Shown: positions 11,066 through 22,537 of the stretch, piece after piece | Layout of the letters: each line of letters begins with the position of its first letter | Position numbering within the stretch: the first letter of the stretch is position 1 | Origin: Neostapfia colusana | Taxonomy: Eukaryota; Streptophyta; Magnoliopsida; Poales; Poaceae | Direction of reading: 5' to 3' | NCBI GenBank assembly: GCA_030760725.1 | Contig: JASWHV010000001.1 | Location: forward strand, 78,947,683-79,011,682 | DNA: 64,000 nucleotides | The notes under the pieces: generated by a model | The model's input: only the letters and a program-made list of their open reading frames with translations | Told to the model about the DNA's origin: nothing | The model's database searches: none | Made by a program: the position numbers and the translations under genes

Positions 11066-14000
11066 TGACGCGATCCATCGGCCTTGTCGAGCCAGGATCA
11101 CGCTGAGGGGTGCTGCGTTGCACAGCACCGGATAACTCACGTCAAAGATACAAAGCGGAAGCAAAGTTTTATTAATAAACATGTTTATGAACGTTTGTAC
11201 AACAAAATATGTTCAGTCTACACTCACGGGCGTAGACTACGCATCAAGTTCACGTTCAGCCCGTGAACGTGTCCCCGCTAGCACGGACACACACTAACAG
11301 GGTGGCGTGCACGACACCCACTCGACGGGGTTTCCCTCCTGGGGTTCCATCTCCTCTTCGGGAGTCCCTTCCTCATAGACCCCTGCAAAAGCTTCAAACA
11401 CAAGCAGTGAGCACGATGGCTCAGCAAGACAGACCCGTCTCTCCTATACATGAAACTTCTACATTAATGGTTTTTTGGGTACATGAGGTAAAATAAGTTG
11501 CAAAGGACTCACCGAATTAGTTGAACCTTACTTTCAATGTTTTAGCAGCAGGTGGTGGAGAACCTTACGCTAAGGTACATGAGAGAGCCGCAATCAAACA
11601 AGAAACACATTTCTCTCATGTACTTCACCCAAAGTTAAAAAGAACTTTAATTAGCTCTAAACTACAACAAGACATTAACAAGCAAGATATATCTTTCCAA
11701 TCAGCAAACTTTTAACATGGATCTAGCCTGTTCTTTCTACGTCACGGTACAGTGAACAAATGGTACTCATTGACCACGAGGGACGCCGATTATAATCGAT
11801 TTACACCTGCAGGGTTATCCGAATAACCCGTCACGTACGCCCGTACTCGATGTTGCCTACAGCAACCATCACGGACATTGTACGCAACCACCTTTCACCT
11901 GTCAGCCAAATATTGAACCGGTCCTATCGTCCCGAGCAAGAGGTCTCTGCGCACGCATCTGCAGTGCCACCAGCCGATTTACACCTCGAGCTCTCAACCT
12001 ACCCTCTGAACGACAGGCAATGCCTCAATACCCAGCTACCCGAGTTACATCGGTTTCCCGGTTCCCATATAGCCGGTAGGTCTTCAGTACTGTTCTAGCT
12101 TGTTCAACAGGCCCGCACATGGCGCTATAGCACCCAGGCTCCAAAGTCCTGCTGCACTTCCTCTCTGCTCGGTCTCATTTTTCTTGCCATGTGTTTCATT
12201 TGCTATCTTTACCCGAGCGATGTGCCTCTAGCCTATTCTCACGAGTAGTTCCAACTAATCGACTTGTACCGAATCCTACACTGTCTTAGCATTGCAGTAT
12301 CTAATGAGGTTTTCAAACCTAATCCCAACCTAGGGTTTTCTTGGCTATGCATTTGGGTTTCAAACAAGTCTCTAATGCAAGAATTTATTGAGTGCTCAAA
12401 GTAAGTTATCAAAACAGTAAAAAATTATAAAAAGGGTTAATGCAAACCAAAGCTTGCCTTGCTGCTCTTGGTCGTAGGCTAGCTGCTCTTCCGTAGCGAC
12501 GAAGTCTAAGACTTTGGGTTCCTCCTCAGCCTTAGCGACTACATGAGATAACATGTATATGTATCAATTTAAATGCTTTTGAATTGAATTTAACTTGTGA
12601 AGACTGTAAGTCTTATTAGACAGACCCAATGACTCTGAAATTTTTAATGTGGTTTGAATACAACCTAAACAGAGACTTGGCCAAGTTTTATTTGCAGCAA
12701 AGCTCATATAAGCTCTCCACAATTAATTATATACTTGACCTTAATTGGAGCTCCTAGGGTGTTCTAGGGATTTTCATGGAGCAAGCCATGACTTTATGAA
12801 AACTATATTTTCAGAGGGTTCTAATGGAGTTGGTCTCACTTAATTTGAAGGTTCCTAGCTGAAGATATGAGCTAAACAATTTCAGAGAAATTCTGAAAAT
12901 GTTTCTGGACATTTTCTATTTTCTCTGGAACAGTTTTATTAATCACACCATTAGGTGGATGAAATGAGCTCAAATGGATCTGAAATTTTTATGGTATCTC
13001 ATGGATATTTTGTTGAACATCCTGGCAAAATTTCAGAATTTTCCTCCAAATGGTTCTCCAGTTAAAATTCTAACCAGTTTGAACTTTGAAGAATTAATTT
13101 TGAATAAATGAGGATTTTCATGAAGTGAAAATTGATTTGTTGGAAAGTACTCAGAGAGCTGAATCCAACAAAATTTGGTTCACTCGATTTGGAGCTTCCT
13201 AGCCAAAGTTATGTGGGTTTGAATTTTGAACTAAATCTGAAAATCGAAGAAAAGTTTAAACTTCTGCCTGTGGGTCCCACACACAGTGCTTCGTCTTCCT
13301 CCTCGCGCCAAACACCCGGCGGCGGCGATCTACGGCGAGACTCGCCGGAACCGAATTCCCGACCACCTCCCAGCCCGAAACTCGCCACCTCGCCCTTTTC
13401 TGACCTCCTGAACTCGGCTGTGAGCTCGCCGGACACCGGCGATGGCCGGAAACCCGCGCGCACCGGTCACAGCACCCGCTAGGGTTTCGGCGAGATTGGT
13501 TTTGCACCACCGTGCACCAAATCAATCAGAAATTGCTCGAAGAGCATCAGTGGAGCACGAGGAACATGAACCAAGGCTTTGTGGAAGCTAGTAACACCAA
13601 CAACCATACCCTCGACGGTGAGCCAAGGTACTTTGCAACGTCGGCGAGGAAAACGGACATATCACGGCCGATCCTTAACGGTTTTCCCTGCTTCCGTCTC
13701 GAGCGTGTACGCTAGCATGTGTAGAACCTATTGGACAACCGGCTTGACCTACAATAGTGTGTGGAGTCCGAATTTCAATTGGAGGTGAGCTCGGCTCATG
13801 TGAACTGGCTTTCGGTAAACTTGGAAATTCTCAACCGATGGTTGATCATATACCAAACGGCTTTCGGCTACACCATCTACATGCAGTGACGCACCTTTCT
13901 TGTGTAGAGAAGTGGATGCGACAACGGCTGTGCCCAGCAGTCCACGAGAGCCCGAATGGCGGCAACGTTCGGTTCGCCAGGGAAAAACGCCCGGCTGAGC

Positions 14001-14981
14001 TCGAGGGTGCCTGCTCACTGGACAACACAACGTCTAGGACGTTGCTCACAAGCTCACGATTCTGTTTTGCTACTGGGAGGGTTGTGTTTGCGTGCGATCG
14101 GTCTGCTCACGAGCGGAACCGAGAGGGCGGCTGGTTTTCGGTGGAGCTCGGTGTGAAAATGAACGAACTCGCCGTGGGCTCGGATGATACTCAACAGGAG
14201 CACGCCGGGGGGGGGGGGGATAAGGAGCCGGGCAGCTGGTCTACCGTGCGGGGAAGCATAGCAGGAGCTGGCGCTGGTCAGCTCCTCGGTGGCGCGCTCA
14301 GCTGCAACCCGAGAACCGAGTACTCTGTGATTCAGTCGGTTGATTTTGCTGGTTAGGCTGATATGTGGGTCCCACTCTGGTTTTAACCCGTGAAATTGAA
14401 TTTTCCCCACTGCTCTAAACAGTAGAGACCCAATTAACCTTGGTCATTTGAATTATCTACCCCTTGGCCATTTGAATTGGATGGAATTCAATTTGGGGTT
14501 TGTTTGACTATATTTTTAGCACATATGCAGTTTGAAATTCAAATAAAGTTTGAATTTGCTAAACTTAGTTCATGTCAAGATCAACTCCAAATGGAGTCAA
14601 AGTTGGTGTGTGAGCTCACAAAAATGTGCTGAGTAAGAATATGCCTCCCATTGTTGAACTTATGGGATGGAAGTAGTTTGAATTTGAATTTGAGTTCAAA
14701 CTACCCTCTTTCTAGTTATACCCAAAAAGACCGAAAAAGGTTTTGGATTTGGGTGAAATTTGGCATGAGCACTCCTAGCAAGGTGTAGGAGTTTTTCATA
14801 TGCCCAGCCCCTATATGATGCATGTGGGAAATGCCACTTTTGCATTTTGCGAGTTTATTCTCTAATGAGCATGTTGATGGTGTTTACTTGCTCTTCAAAG
14901 GAATTCATAAAGTTCCTTCAAATGAGGTGTGTGTGTGATGATGAACACTTTGAATATGTGCCAAAAACATAGGCCCTTACA
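11066..14981 (-). repeat. 5' LTR of G2 (about 3.9 kb)
   Basis: On the minus strand it begins TGTAAGGGCC (14981) and ends CGCGTCA. It shows the AT-rich, GC-rich, AT-rich pattern of the G1 LTR, with 13270-14400 GC-rich. A 12-base oligo-G lies near 14210. The region around 12040-12290 aligns in reverse with the G1 LTR around 4950-5240. The left limit comes from the primer site, and the right limit from the start of S1 homology to the G3 LTR at 14982. The open frames inside it are in GC-rich leader and are not credible genes. Confidence 0.78.
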
Positions 14982-15371
14982 TTGGCCTTCATATCATTTT
15001 CTTTCCAACACTTGTTGAGTACCTTAGGTACTCAGGCTTGCTTTTGTTGGATTTAATTGCTGCTCAGGCTATGGAGATGTTGTGGAGTACAATGAAGACG
15101 ACATCGACCTGGAAGACCTCTTCTAGGCTCGCGGAATCCTCCGGGCAACGCCTGTGATGGAGCTCCACAAGATTATTTCGGCTGCGTTGTCATTGATGTA
15201 TCTAACTCCTTATTAGTCTTTAAAGACATTTATGTAAGGCTTTATGTACACGGTTAACTTGGCATGTAATATATGATGTTATCACTATTTGTCATCGCAT
15301 GTATGAATGAATGATCCTGACATACATGTGCGAATTCACTCGGTTTGTCTTCATAAAAACCGGGCGTGACA
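14982..15371 (+). repeat. S1: 3' end of a plus-strand gypsy LTR
   Basis: Matches the last ~330 bp of the G3 LTRs, from TGGCC through the GAGTACC hairpin, GCTGCTCAGG, GGGCAACGCCTGTGATGGAG and the terminal ACCGGGCGTGACA. It is followed by copia sequence, not a primer site, so it is the end of a 3' or solo LTR inserted in C1. The rest lies to the left of G2, outside the window, or is lost. Confidence 0.8.
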
Positions 15372-16241
15372 GAAACTCTCCCCATTAAAAATTCTCCCCC
15401 TATGAATGTTATTCCCCGTAGGCAGAACGTGTAAAGCACTTGTGTATGTGCAATGTGTGACCATATTTACCCCCTTTTACAATGTATTCATCAAGATATA
15501 TAAAGAAGAAATTTTAAATCTGATATGAGCATAATATGACATATACATATAGAACAAAGCTCAACCAAGTCATACTATCAAGTAACTTACACTATCACAT
15601 CAATGAAATACATAAAGTAGTGTAATCCATGCTAGAGGTAAAATGACACATATTGTTGTATTTTTCTTTATATTTTAGGGCAAAAGCAAAATTTGCATTA
15701 TTTTGCAAGATATTATATGCAACATCAGCCTTATTCTAACCAACCAAGCCAAGACTATCTCAATGGACAATCAGAAGCATAAGAACATGGTTTTAGTCAC
15801 GCACAACTCGTTCCAAGTTCATATCTAGGTGCAATGATAATCAACTCCAAAGTACTTTTCCTATCAATCCTACAACCCCCAAAATCAGCATCCGAAAAAG
15901 CTCTCAAAGTAACGGTCGAAGAAGAATGAAGAAAAACGCCAGATTCTTGAGTTCCATGTAAGTACCTTAGTATCCTTTTGATGACCTGAAGATGTGATCC
16001 ACGTGGAGAATCTTGGAATCGTGCACATAAACATGCACGGAATTATATGTCCGGTCTAGACACTGTGAGCTACAAAAGTGACCCGATCATGCTTCTATGT
16101 TCTTTTTGATCGACGAGTTCACCATCTTCATCAAGCTCAAGTATTGATGTTGCCCCATTGGTGTCCGAATAGGCTTCCTATTTTCCATGTTGAAGCGCCT
16201 AAGAAGGTCTTTTGTATACTTCGTTTGATGCACAAAGGTTC
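15372..16241 (-). mobile_element. Copia fragment C1 (SIRE/Maximus type)
   Basis: Minus-strand 3' part of a copia element. 15372-15640 matches the C2 3' noncoding region (36060-36360), including CTCCCC/CCCCCT purine-tract complements and a conserved block around ACTATCACATCAATGA. 15840-16241 is RT coding remnant. Compared with C2, RNase H is missing. It is interrupted by S1 on the left and G7 on the right, so it is the oldest layer visible. Confidence 0.78.
15840..16241 (-). pseudogene. pol: C1 copia reverse transcriptase C-terminal remnant
   Basis: Read downward from 16241: FVHQTKYTKDLLRRFNM, then TPMG, the usual C-terminal part of copia RT. The equivalent C2 stretch is at 37293-37512. A frameshift follows after TPMG; the DEDGE and RSMIGSLL remnants are in another frame and a stop replaces Leu-Tyr. 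G7 cut the gene at the phenylalanine of FVHQ, very close to the place where G4 cut the same gene in C2. Confidence 0.82.
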
Positions 16242-17049
16242 TGTGACACCTGGTCCCAAAAATAGAACCAAGTGAATGCATATGTGTGCCCAGGATATTC
16301 ATCACACATACACATGTACTTCATGAACTGAAATTCAGAATATAACCACATACAAATAGTGTTGAAGTACTTTACTACATTGACTCAATGTATCACTCAT
16401 GAATATATAACTTATTCTTGCAGCGGAAGACTCTATACGACAGCGGAAAATGGCTAAGACAGCAGGCTCCAACTTCAACTCCACAGGCATGTTGACGGTA
16501 GTGCGCACGCCTAGTACTCCACCTGTTCCTCAAAGTATTCCTCTCCTGTAGCTGATGTATATGTGGAGATGCAAGGGTGAGTACATGTCGTACTCAGCAA
16601 GTGCGGGAAAAGTATGACATGTAGCTTAAAACAAGGTAGGGAATAAAGAGGTTAATTACAGCAAGCAAATTTTATTTCACAAAAACATGGTAAAAACAGC
16701 AACTATCTGCAGGTGAGTTATATTCCATCATAACCAAGTAATTCATCAACATTCCTTCATCATAATTCACCATTTATCAAGCCTCAACCAGCCAATAATC
16801 ATTCTCAAGTTCATCTCATACTCATAAATATTCATAACCATCTCATTTTCATATAACCGAAACCAAACTCATTGTCATGACCCAAAACAGTCCCAAAACC
16901 AATCCCAATGACTATACACGAGTAACCATCCCTAGTTTTGCCTCTAATCATGGAAGTTGGCCAGGTGCTTGTAATCGGAAGCACGGCTATCATGATAGTT
17001 TTACACTCTGTAGAGGTGGCACCACTTTACTCACAAGTTTGTGATTTCG
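16242..17049 (-). repeat. Partial 3' LTR of G7
   Basis: Starts TGTGACACC and matches the primer-proximal end of the 5' LTR (19825-20419, then 56604 on), including the GAGTAC hairpin at 16579-16595 and ACAAGTTTGTGATTTCGT. After GATTTCGTC it jumps directly into RT coding sequence, so a deletion removed the rest of the LTR together with integrase and most of RNase H. Confidence 0.8.
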
Positions 17050-18250
17050 TCCTTCTTGCCAAGCCCTTGTCTTGATGCGTCACAATATATATATAGAAAC
17101 TCTTGCTCACGCCCAGCAATATCAAAACCGGTGCTGTTGTTAATCTCTTCCTTAGCTCCTCAAAGCTGTCTTGACATGTTTGTGTCCACTGAAATGCTTT
17201 CCCTTTCATCAGCAATTCAGTCATAGGCTTCACTATTTTGGAAAAATCCTTTATGAACCGGCGGTAGTATCCAGCCGTCCCATGGAAACTCTGAATATCC
17301 CTCACATTCTGCAATTGGTTCCACTTCAAAACATCCCTCACTTTTCCGGGATCAACGGATACTCCTCCCTTGGAGATGATGTGGCCTAGGAACGATATCG
17401 CCATTAGCCAAAACTGACACATGCTGTACTTAGCATATAATTGATGTTCTCGCAGTTTCTGCAACGTTAATCTCAAGTGTTCTTCATGTTCTTCCTTGCT
17501 TTTTGAATACACCATGATGTCATTGATGAAAACCACGATGAACTTGTCCAAGTACTCCATGAAGACCTTATTCATGAGATACATAAAGTATGCAGGTGCA
17601 TTTGTCAACCCAAATGACATAACGGTATATTCATACGAACCATACCGTGTTCGAAATGCAGTCTTGGGTATGTCGGAGGGCTTAATCTTCAACTGGAAGT
17701 ATCTCGACTGAAGATCAATCTTAGAGAAAATTTGGGCACCTTTCATTTGATCTAATTTGTCCTCTATGCGGGGCAGCGGGTATTTATTCTTGATCTTCAC
17801 TGTGTTGAGAGACCTATAGTCCACACACATCCTTTGGGTCCATTCTTTCTTGTCTACGAAAAGCACAAGGGCTCCCCACAGTGACGAGCTTGGGCGTATA
17901 AAACCCTTATCTAGCTGCTCCTGGATTTGTTTGTTGAGCTCCACTAATTCATTAGCAGGCATTATACATGGCCTCTTAGATATAGGTGCAGTTCCGAGTA
18001 CTAAATTAATGGCAAACTTGATGTCTCGATCAGGTGGCATACCTGGCAATTCTTCCAGAAACACATCTGAATATTCTTGAAGCACCGAAATGCTTTCCAA
18101 TGCCGCTTCTTCAATGTGGTTCAGCACTGCCTTCTCAGTTGCAGGTTGAGCTGCCTCGAACTAGATACGGATACCATGCTCACTTATGAACTATACAATC
18201 CTCTTGGCACATTGAATCACTCTGTTGTACTTTCTTAACCAGACCATTCC
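17027..18250 (-). pseudogene. pol: G7 protease remnant and reverse transcriptase
   Basis: A 366-residue open stretch (18127 to 17027) is a nearly whole gypsy RT: LPGMPPDRDIKF, KGFIRPSSS, RMCVDYRSLNTVKIKNKYPLPRI, FSKIDLQSRY, MSFGLTNAPAYFMYLMNKVF, GHIISKGGVSVD and GYYRRFI. The catalytic motif is FINDIMVYS where G4 has FIDDILVFS, so the first Asp of the pair is Asn and activity should be lost. The RNase H start is unreadable (YIYIVTHQDKGLA for the CDAS motif). Above 18127 a protease remnant is readable across frames (GMVWLRKYNRVIQC); gag is missing. The last residues are already LTR sequence. Confidence 0.82.
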
Positions 18251-18569
18251 AAGTATTGTCTACCCCCCTTATTTTTATGCTTACTCTCAGAATAGAATTC
18301 AGAATTGAAAGAAGCGATTTCTCAACTATATGCATCAAGGTGTAAGAACTAAGCAACTTCTTTATTAATATCAGCCTATATGAGGATGTGAACAAGTGCT
18401 GAAGCATCTCAAATCTCTCTACTATGTGTGGATGTGGACATTCGCCGAAGCGTCCAAAAACTCACACGAAGCACATAAACACAAGCAATCATCATAAAAA
18501 TTCTGCACACCACTCTTGTTTTAGCCTACTACATCTAAGCGTTCCTATTACAACACTATTTGATGGAAA

Positions 18570-19553
18570 CCTAAACTTAATCGTGAGAACCAGTGCTGTT
18601 CTTGCCGTGTAACGGGGATGGTCTATACATGGGCGCATGCCATGGTGAGTCAGAAGTCCATGTAAGGATAGATGACGCTGGTGCTCCATTTTTTCCCACG
18701 TCGGCACGAGTCTCCTCCAGTTTTTCCAGCAAGTACAGCTTCTTGCGGAGGTAACGGATCTCTTGTTGTGCGCTTGCATAGCGGTTTCCCAACTCCACGA
18801 GCAACCTCTGAGACTTGTCAGCAGCTTGTGGGTTGGACAGAGCTCCTCCATGGGGTCCAATGATCTCCCTTGTACCACACTTCTGATACGGATGCAGCAC
18901 AAAGGTAGTGTTCTCAAGCTGCTCATGGAAGGCGTAGCATAGTCCGGTGAGTACATCTCATGCAACATCATCAATAGCTTCTGCCCTTGTAGCTCTCCAT
19001 GTGGGTGCCAAGTGCCAAGTGACAACCCTACCGTTAGATATGATGGTTACCTCAGCCTTTCACTCTTCATGTCTAAGACGAGGGACTTTCTTGAGGAGGT
19101 ACTCTAGGTATAAGCTGCAGCAATCCAGGAATTCCCTAAGCTCCTTGGATATGTGTCTTCCTTCCATCCCGTCGGACCGGAATTCTTGAACTGAACGGTT
19201 GGCCCGTTAATCACCTTCATTCTTGGCCTCAGCGGGGGTGGCTCCTCTTCGTATTCATCTCCTTCCGACATAGCTTCATGAGGCTCCGCTGGGTGTAAAC
19301 CCACATGAAATTCCTCCTGAGGTGCGTACCAATGCTGTTCTTCTTGTGGATTGTCGTCCATGTTGTCTTCGATTGGTTCCACCTCTTCCGGATCCTCTTC
19401 CGCATGCATAGAGCTACTGACTTCATCTTCATCATGGGGTTCCATCTTCACCTCCTCCCAATATGGTCCATCGGACACCTCAATGGGGTTAAGTGCACTC
19501 CCGTGTGGTGGTGGACGAGTCCTTATGCGTGCTGTGCTCCTAGTCACCGGCAT
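18570..19553 (-). pseudogene. G7 extra ORF upstream of gag, frameshifted
   Basis: Starts MPVTRSTARIRTRPPPHG at 19553, directly after an acceptor-like TTATTTATAG. An acidic stretch follows (EEDPEEVEPIEDNMDD and similar), then a domain with EYLLKKVPRLRHEE and AEVTIISNGRVVTWHLAPTW spread over frames with a stop. The end is a helical region (SQRLLVELGNRYASAQQEIR and LRKKLYLLEKLEETRAD) that looks like a coiled coil. Same place and build as the extra ORFs of G2, G3 and G4. T-A-R stands at residues 7-9, the place where G3 and G4 have TARKSTG, but Lys is replaced by Ile. Function unknown. Confidence 0.65.
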
Positions 19554-19808
19554 CTATAAATAAGACATGAGAAACTTTAGGGAAGAAGGAAAGAACTCCA
19601 AAACTTCAAAAGCACTGAAGCAAGAAAACAGAAGTGTTTCTGTCCACAAGCAAGGAAGAAAAGAGGGGCTGAAAATAGCACTTTGCGGTGGCTAAGTTGA
19701 CAAATAAAGTGCAGCAGCAAGCATTTTTCGAAAATAACAGTTTAAAGGGGTGTTCCTATGTGTTTTAGAGTGTCCATTCTACCTAGGCTTGCGTCCTACG
19801 ATCAATGT

Positions 19809-19821
19809 GGCTCTGGTACCA
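19809..19821 (-). other. Primer-binding site of G7
   Basis: Minus strand TGGTACCAGAGCC, one base off the usual TGGTATCAGAGCC, 3 bp from the LTR end at 19825. Confidence 0.8.
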
Positions 19822-19824
19822 TTT

Positions 19825-20419
19825 TGTGACACCAAGTCCCAAAAATAGAACCAAGTGAATGCATATGTGTGCCCAGGATGTTCATCACACATACACATGT
19901 ACTTCACAAAATGAAATTCATAATATAACCACATACAAATAGTGTTTAAGTACTTTACTACATTGACTCAACGTCTCACTCATAAATATCTAACTTATTC
20001 TTGCAGCGGAAGAATCTAAACGACAGTGGAAAATGGCTAAGACAGCAGGCTCCAACTTCAACTCCACAGGCATATTGACGGTAGTGCGCACGCCTAGTAC
20101 TCCACCTGTTCCTCAAAGTATTCCTCTCCTATAGCTGATGTGTATGTGGGAATGCAAGGGTGAGTACATGTCGTACTCAGCAAGTGCAGAAAAAATATGA
20201 CATGTAGATTACAACAATGTAGAGAATAGAGAGGTTCATTGCAGAAAGCAAATTTTATTTCACAAACATGGTAAAAACAACAACTATCTCTAGGTGAGTT
20301 AAATCCCAACATAACCAAGTAAGTCATCAACATTCTTTCATCATAATTCACCATTTATCAAGCCTCAACCAGCCAATACTCTTTCTCAAGTTCATCTCAT
20401 ACTCATTAATATTCATAAC
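19825..20419 (-). repeat. 5' LTR of G7, primer-proximal part
   Basis: Nearly the same as 16242-16847, with the hairpin GAGTACATGTCGTACTC at 20162-20178. It is interrupted after ATAAC (20415-20419), the left target duplication of C2. The LTR resumes at 56604 with the second ATAAC. Confidence 0.85.
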
Positions 20420-21077
20420 TGTAGGATCGAAGAGCACGTGAAAAGCTACCAGAGGGGGCTGAATGGTAGATTTAAATATTTTAGCGGAAGCACCAAAAAC
20501 CTCCTCAGCAGAAAATCGATCTGTTAAAGAAACCGTATATGCGACTGATCTAAACGTGTTCAACCGTGACAAAAGTGGTATATATTACAGAGAATCAAGT
20601 CATGGAGACACGACAACAAGAATCACAGAAATCCGTAAAAAAACTCAAGTTATGATCGAAAGGTCAAACGAGGGTCAATCTGTTCTACTAGAGTAAAAAC
20701 CAGATCTGCAACACTGCAAAGAAACTCGTGTAGATCAGAAACTACAAATCCAATGACCATGAAATTTTCACAGATGATAGATAATCAAGTTTTTAAGACA
20801 ATCCAAAAAGAATCACATCAATTGGATCTGTAAACTCGAGTTATGATCAAAACACCGAAGCACTGTCGTGCTGTCCAGAAACTCAATGAGAAAAACTTGA
20901 CAAAAACAAGTCGAATGAACAAGGCACAAAAGCACCTCTAAATTACGAATTTTATTGATCAAAACATAAGAGGAACAGCCCAAAGTCATCTTACCACGAG
21001 CTCTGGCCTCCCTTGCTTATATAACCAGCCCAGAGGCCAACCCAATCCTAACTAGGACTCTAGTCCTACTCAATTTC
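20420..21077 (-). repeat. C2 3' LTR, distal part
   Basis: Starts TGTAGGATCGAAGAGC and matches 54953-55610. It contains the TATA complement CTTATATA at 21015-21022. It stops at the left duplication ATTTC of G5 (21073-21077) and resumes at 34961. Confidence 0.88.
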
Positions 21078-21242
21078 TGTGACGCCCCGGTTCTGTGGAA
21101 AAACCACGGAACCCGGACTGATGCGTATGTGTGCCCAGGATGTTCATCACACATACACATGTATTCCACAAACTGAATTCAGAATATATATAACCATGAA
21201 TGAATAGGGTTTTATTACATTGTCTCATGAGTGTCTAACTCA

Positions 21243-21302
21243 TTCTAGCAGCGGAAGTCTTTATTCTGACAGCAGAAGTCTTTATTCTAGCAGCGGAAGT
21301 CT
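21243..21302. repeat. Short tandem repeat in G5 LTR
   Basis: About three copies of a 24-bp unit of the form TTCTAGCAGCGGAAGTCTTTA near the primer-side end of the LTR; G7 has a single copy (TTCTTGCAGCGGAAGA). Confidence 0.7.
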
Positions 21303-22133
21303 TCTAAACTATTGCGGAAGCAAACTAAGCAGCAGCAGCGGCTCCATCTCCTACTCCATCCCCAGAGGCAAGTTGACGGTGGATCACACGCCTAATACTC
21401 CACATGGTCTTCGAAATACTTTTCTCCCGTTGCTGATGATGAAGTAATAATGCAAGTTTGAGTACATGATGTACTCAGCAAGTGCGGGAAAATATGACAT
21501 GTAGCTTACAGCAAGGATGGTATAGAAAGGCTCATTGCATAAAGCAAAGTTTATTTCTTAAAACATGGTAAAAACAGCAACTAGCTTAAAATGAATTTAG
21601 TCGCAACATGTAACCAGTTAAAACATCAACTTACCTCTTGCATGATTCACCGCTTTTCTTATCTCATCCGAACATTTCTCTTTCTCAACTTTTTCTTATG
21701 CTCATAAATACCATCTCGTATTCACTACCATCTCATCTCATATTCAATTCCATCTCATAACCGAGACCATCCTCATTATCAAGACTCAACAGTCTCAAAA
21801 CCAAATCCTTAATGACCAAACCAATGACATCCCAATAAACAAACCGAACCAACCATCCCAAAACCATCCCATCTAATCATGGAAGTTGGCCAGGCGCTTG
21901 TGACCGGAAGCACGACTATCATGATAGTTTTATACTCTGCAGAGTTGGCACCACTTTACCCACAAGTTTGTGATTTCGTCACCCGTCGGCGACTGCAGAA
22001 CCTCCATTATACCAGTACACAACCGTCGGTGTATGGCCAAGAAATCACAAAATAGCCTTTACAAAGGGGTTACTAGATGTATGGACTCACTAAGGTTTCA
22101 CCAGCAGGCTCGAATCACCATTCTCCCACCTAC

Positions 22134-22138
22134 GGGCC
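22134..22138. repeat. Left target duplication of G3 (GGGCC)
   Basis: Partner AGGCC at 32630-32634, one base changed. The undisturbed homologous site in the G7 LTR near 56960 reads ATGGGCCCCTCTTG, which supports the insertion point. Confidence 0.75.
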
Positions 22139-22529
22139 TGTAACACCCCAAAAATCTATTAAGAGGGGAATTTAAAAATTTTTGGACGTATTGCATGTGG
22201 TGCAGAAATTCAAATTCAAATCAAAACAGAAAAGAAAAGGAAAAAGAAAAAGAAAAAAAAAAAGAAAACCCCCCGGCCAGTGGGCTGAAACCCATCAGCC
22301 GGCCCACCATTTCTCCCCCCCCACCGCGCCAGCCCACAGCCGCGCGCCCCTCTTCCTCTCACTGACACGCGGGGCCCGCCCTCATCTTCTTCCTCGCGCG
22401 CGCTCGGCCGAACCCGGGACTCCTCTCTCTCCCGAATCCAAACTACCCCAGGAAACCCGCGTCCCCCAGCCGAATTCTGGTCCCGGACGACTCCAGCTCG
22501 ATACCAACAGACCGCCGCCCTCTCTCGTC

Positions 22530-22537
22530 TATATAAA
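22530..22537 (+). promoter_or_regulatory. TATA box of G3 5' LTR
   Basis: TATATAAA in GC-rich surroundings; the same box stands at 29601-29608 in the 3' LTR. The RNA would start roughly 30 bp downstream, leaving a leader of over 2 kb inside the LTR. Confidence 0.7.

Larger units (their letters stand above)
6290..14981 (-). mobile_element. Gypsy element G2, inverted and truncated
   Basis: Minus-strand element of the same family as G1, read from 14981 downward: 5' LTR, primer site, leader, extra ORF, gag, protease and the first half of RT. It stops inside RT at about 6290, right after the SFGLTNSPAQFI motif, so the rest of RT, RNase H, integrase and the 3' LTR are missing. Several stops and frameshifts show that it is old. 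The bases after its 5' LTR (TTGGC, 14982) would be the target duplication, but the partner copy is not in the window. Confidence 0.82.
16242..20419 (-). mobile_element. Gypsy element G7, part 1 (rearranged)
   Basis: Minus-strand gypsy with partial LTRs at both sides of a shrunken internal region. From 3' to 5' it holds part of the 3' LTR, RT, a protease remnant, the extra ORF, leader, primer site, and the start of the 5' LTR, which C2 interrupts at 20420. It continues at 56604-58596. RNase H, integrase and gag are gone. The left target duplication would be GGTTC (16237-16241); its partner is outside the window. Confidence 0.8.

Noticed and set aside
13757..14356. 199-residue open frame
   Set aside because: Antisense within the GC-rich part of the G2 LTR; no domain, start context or conservation in the G1 LTR.
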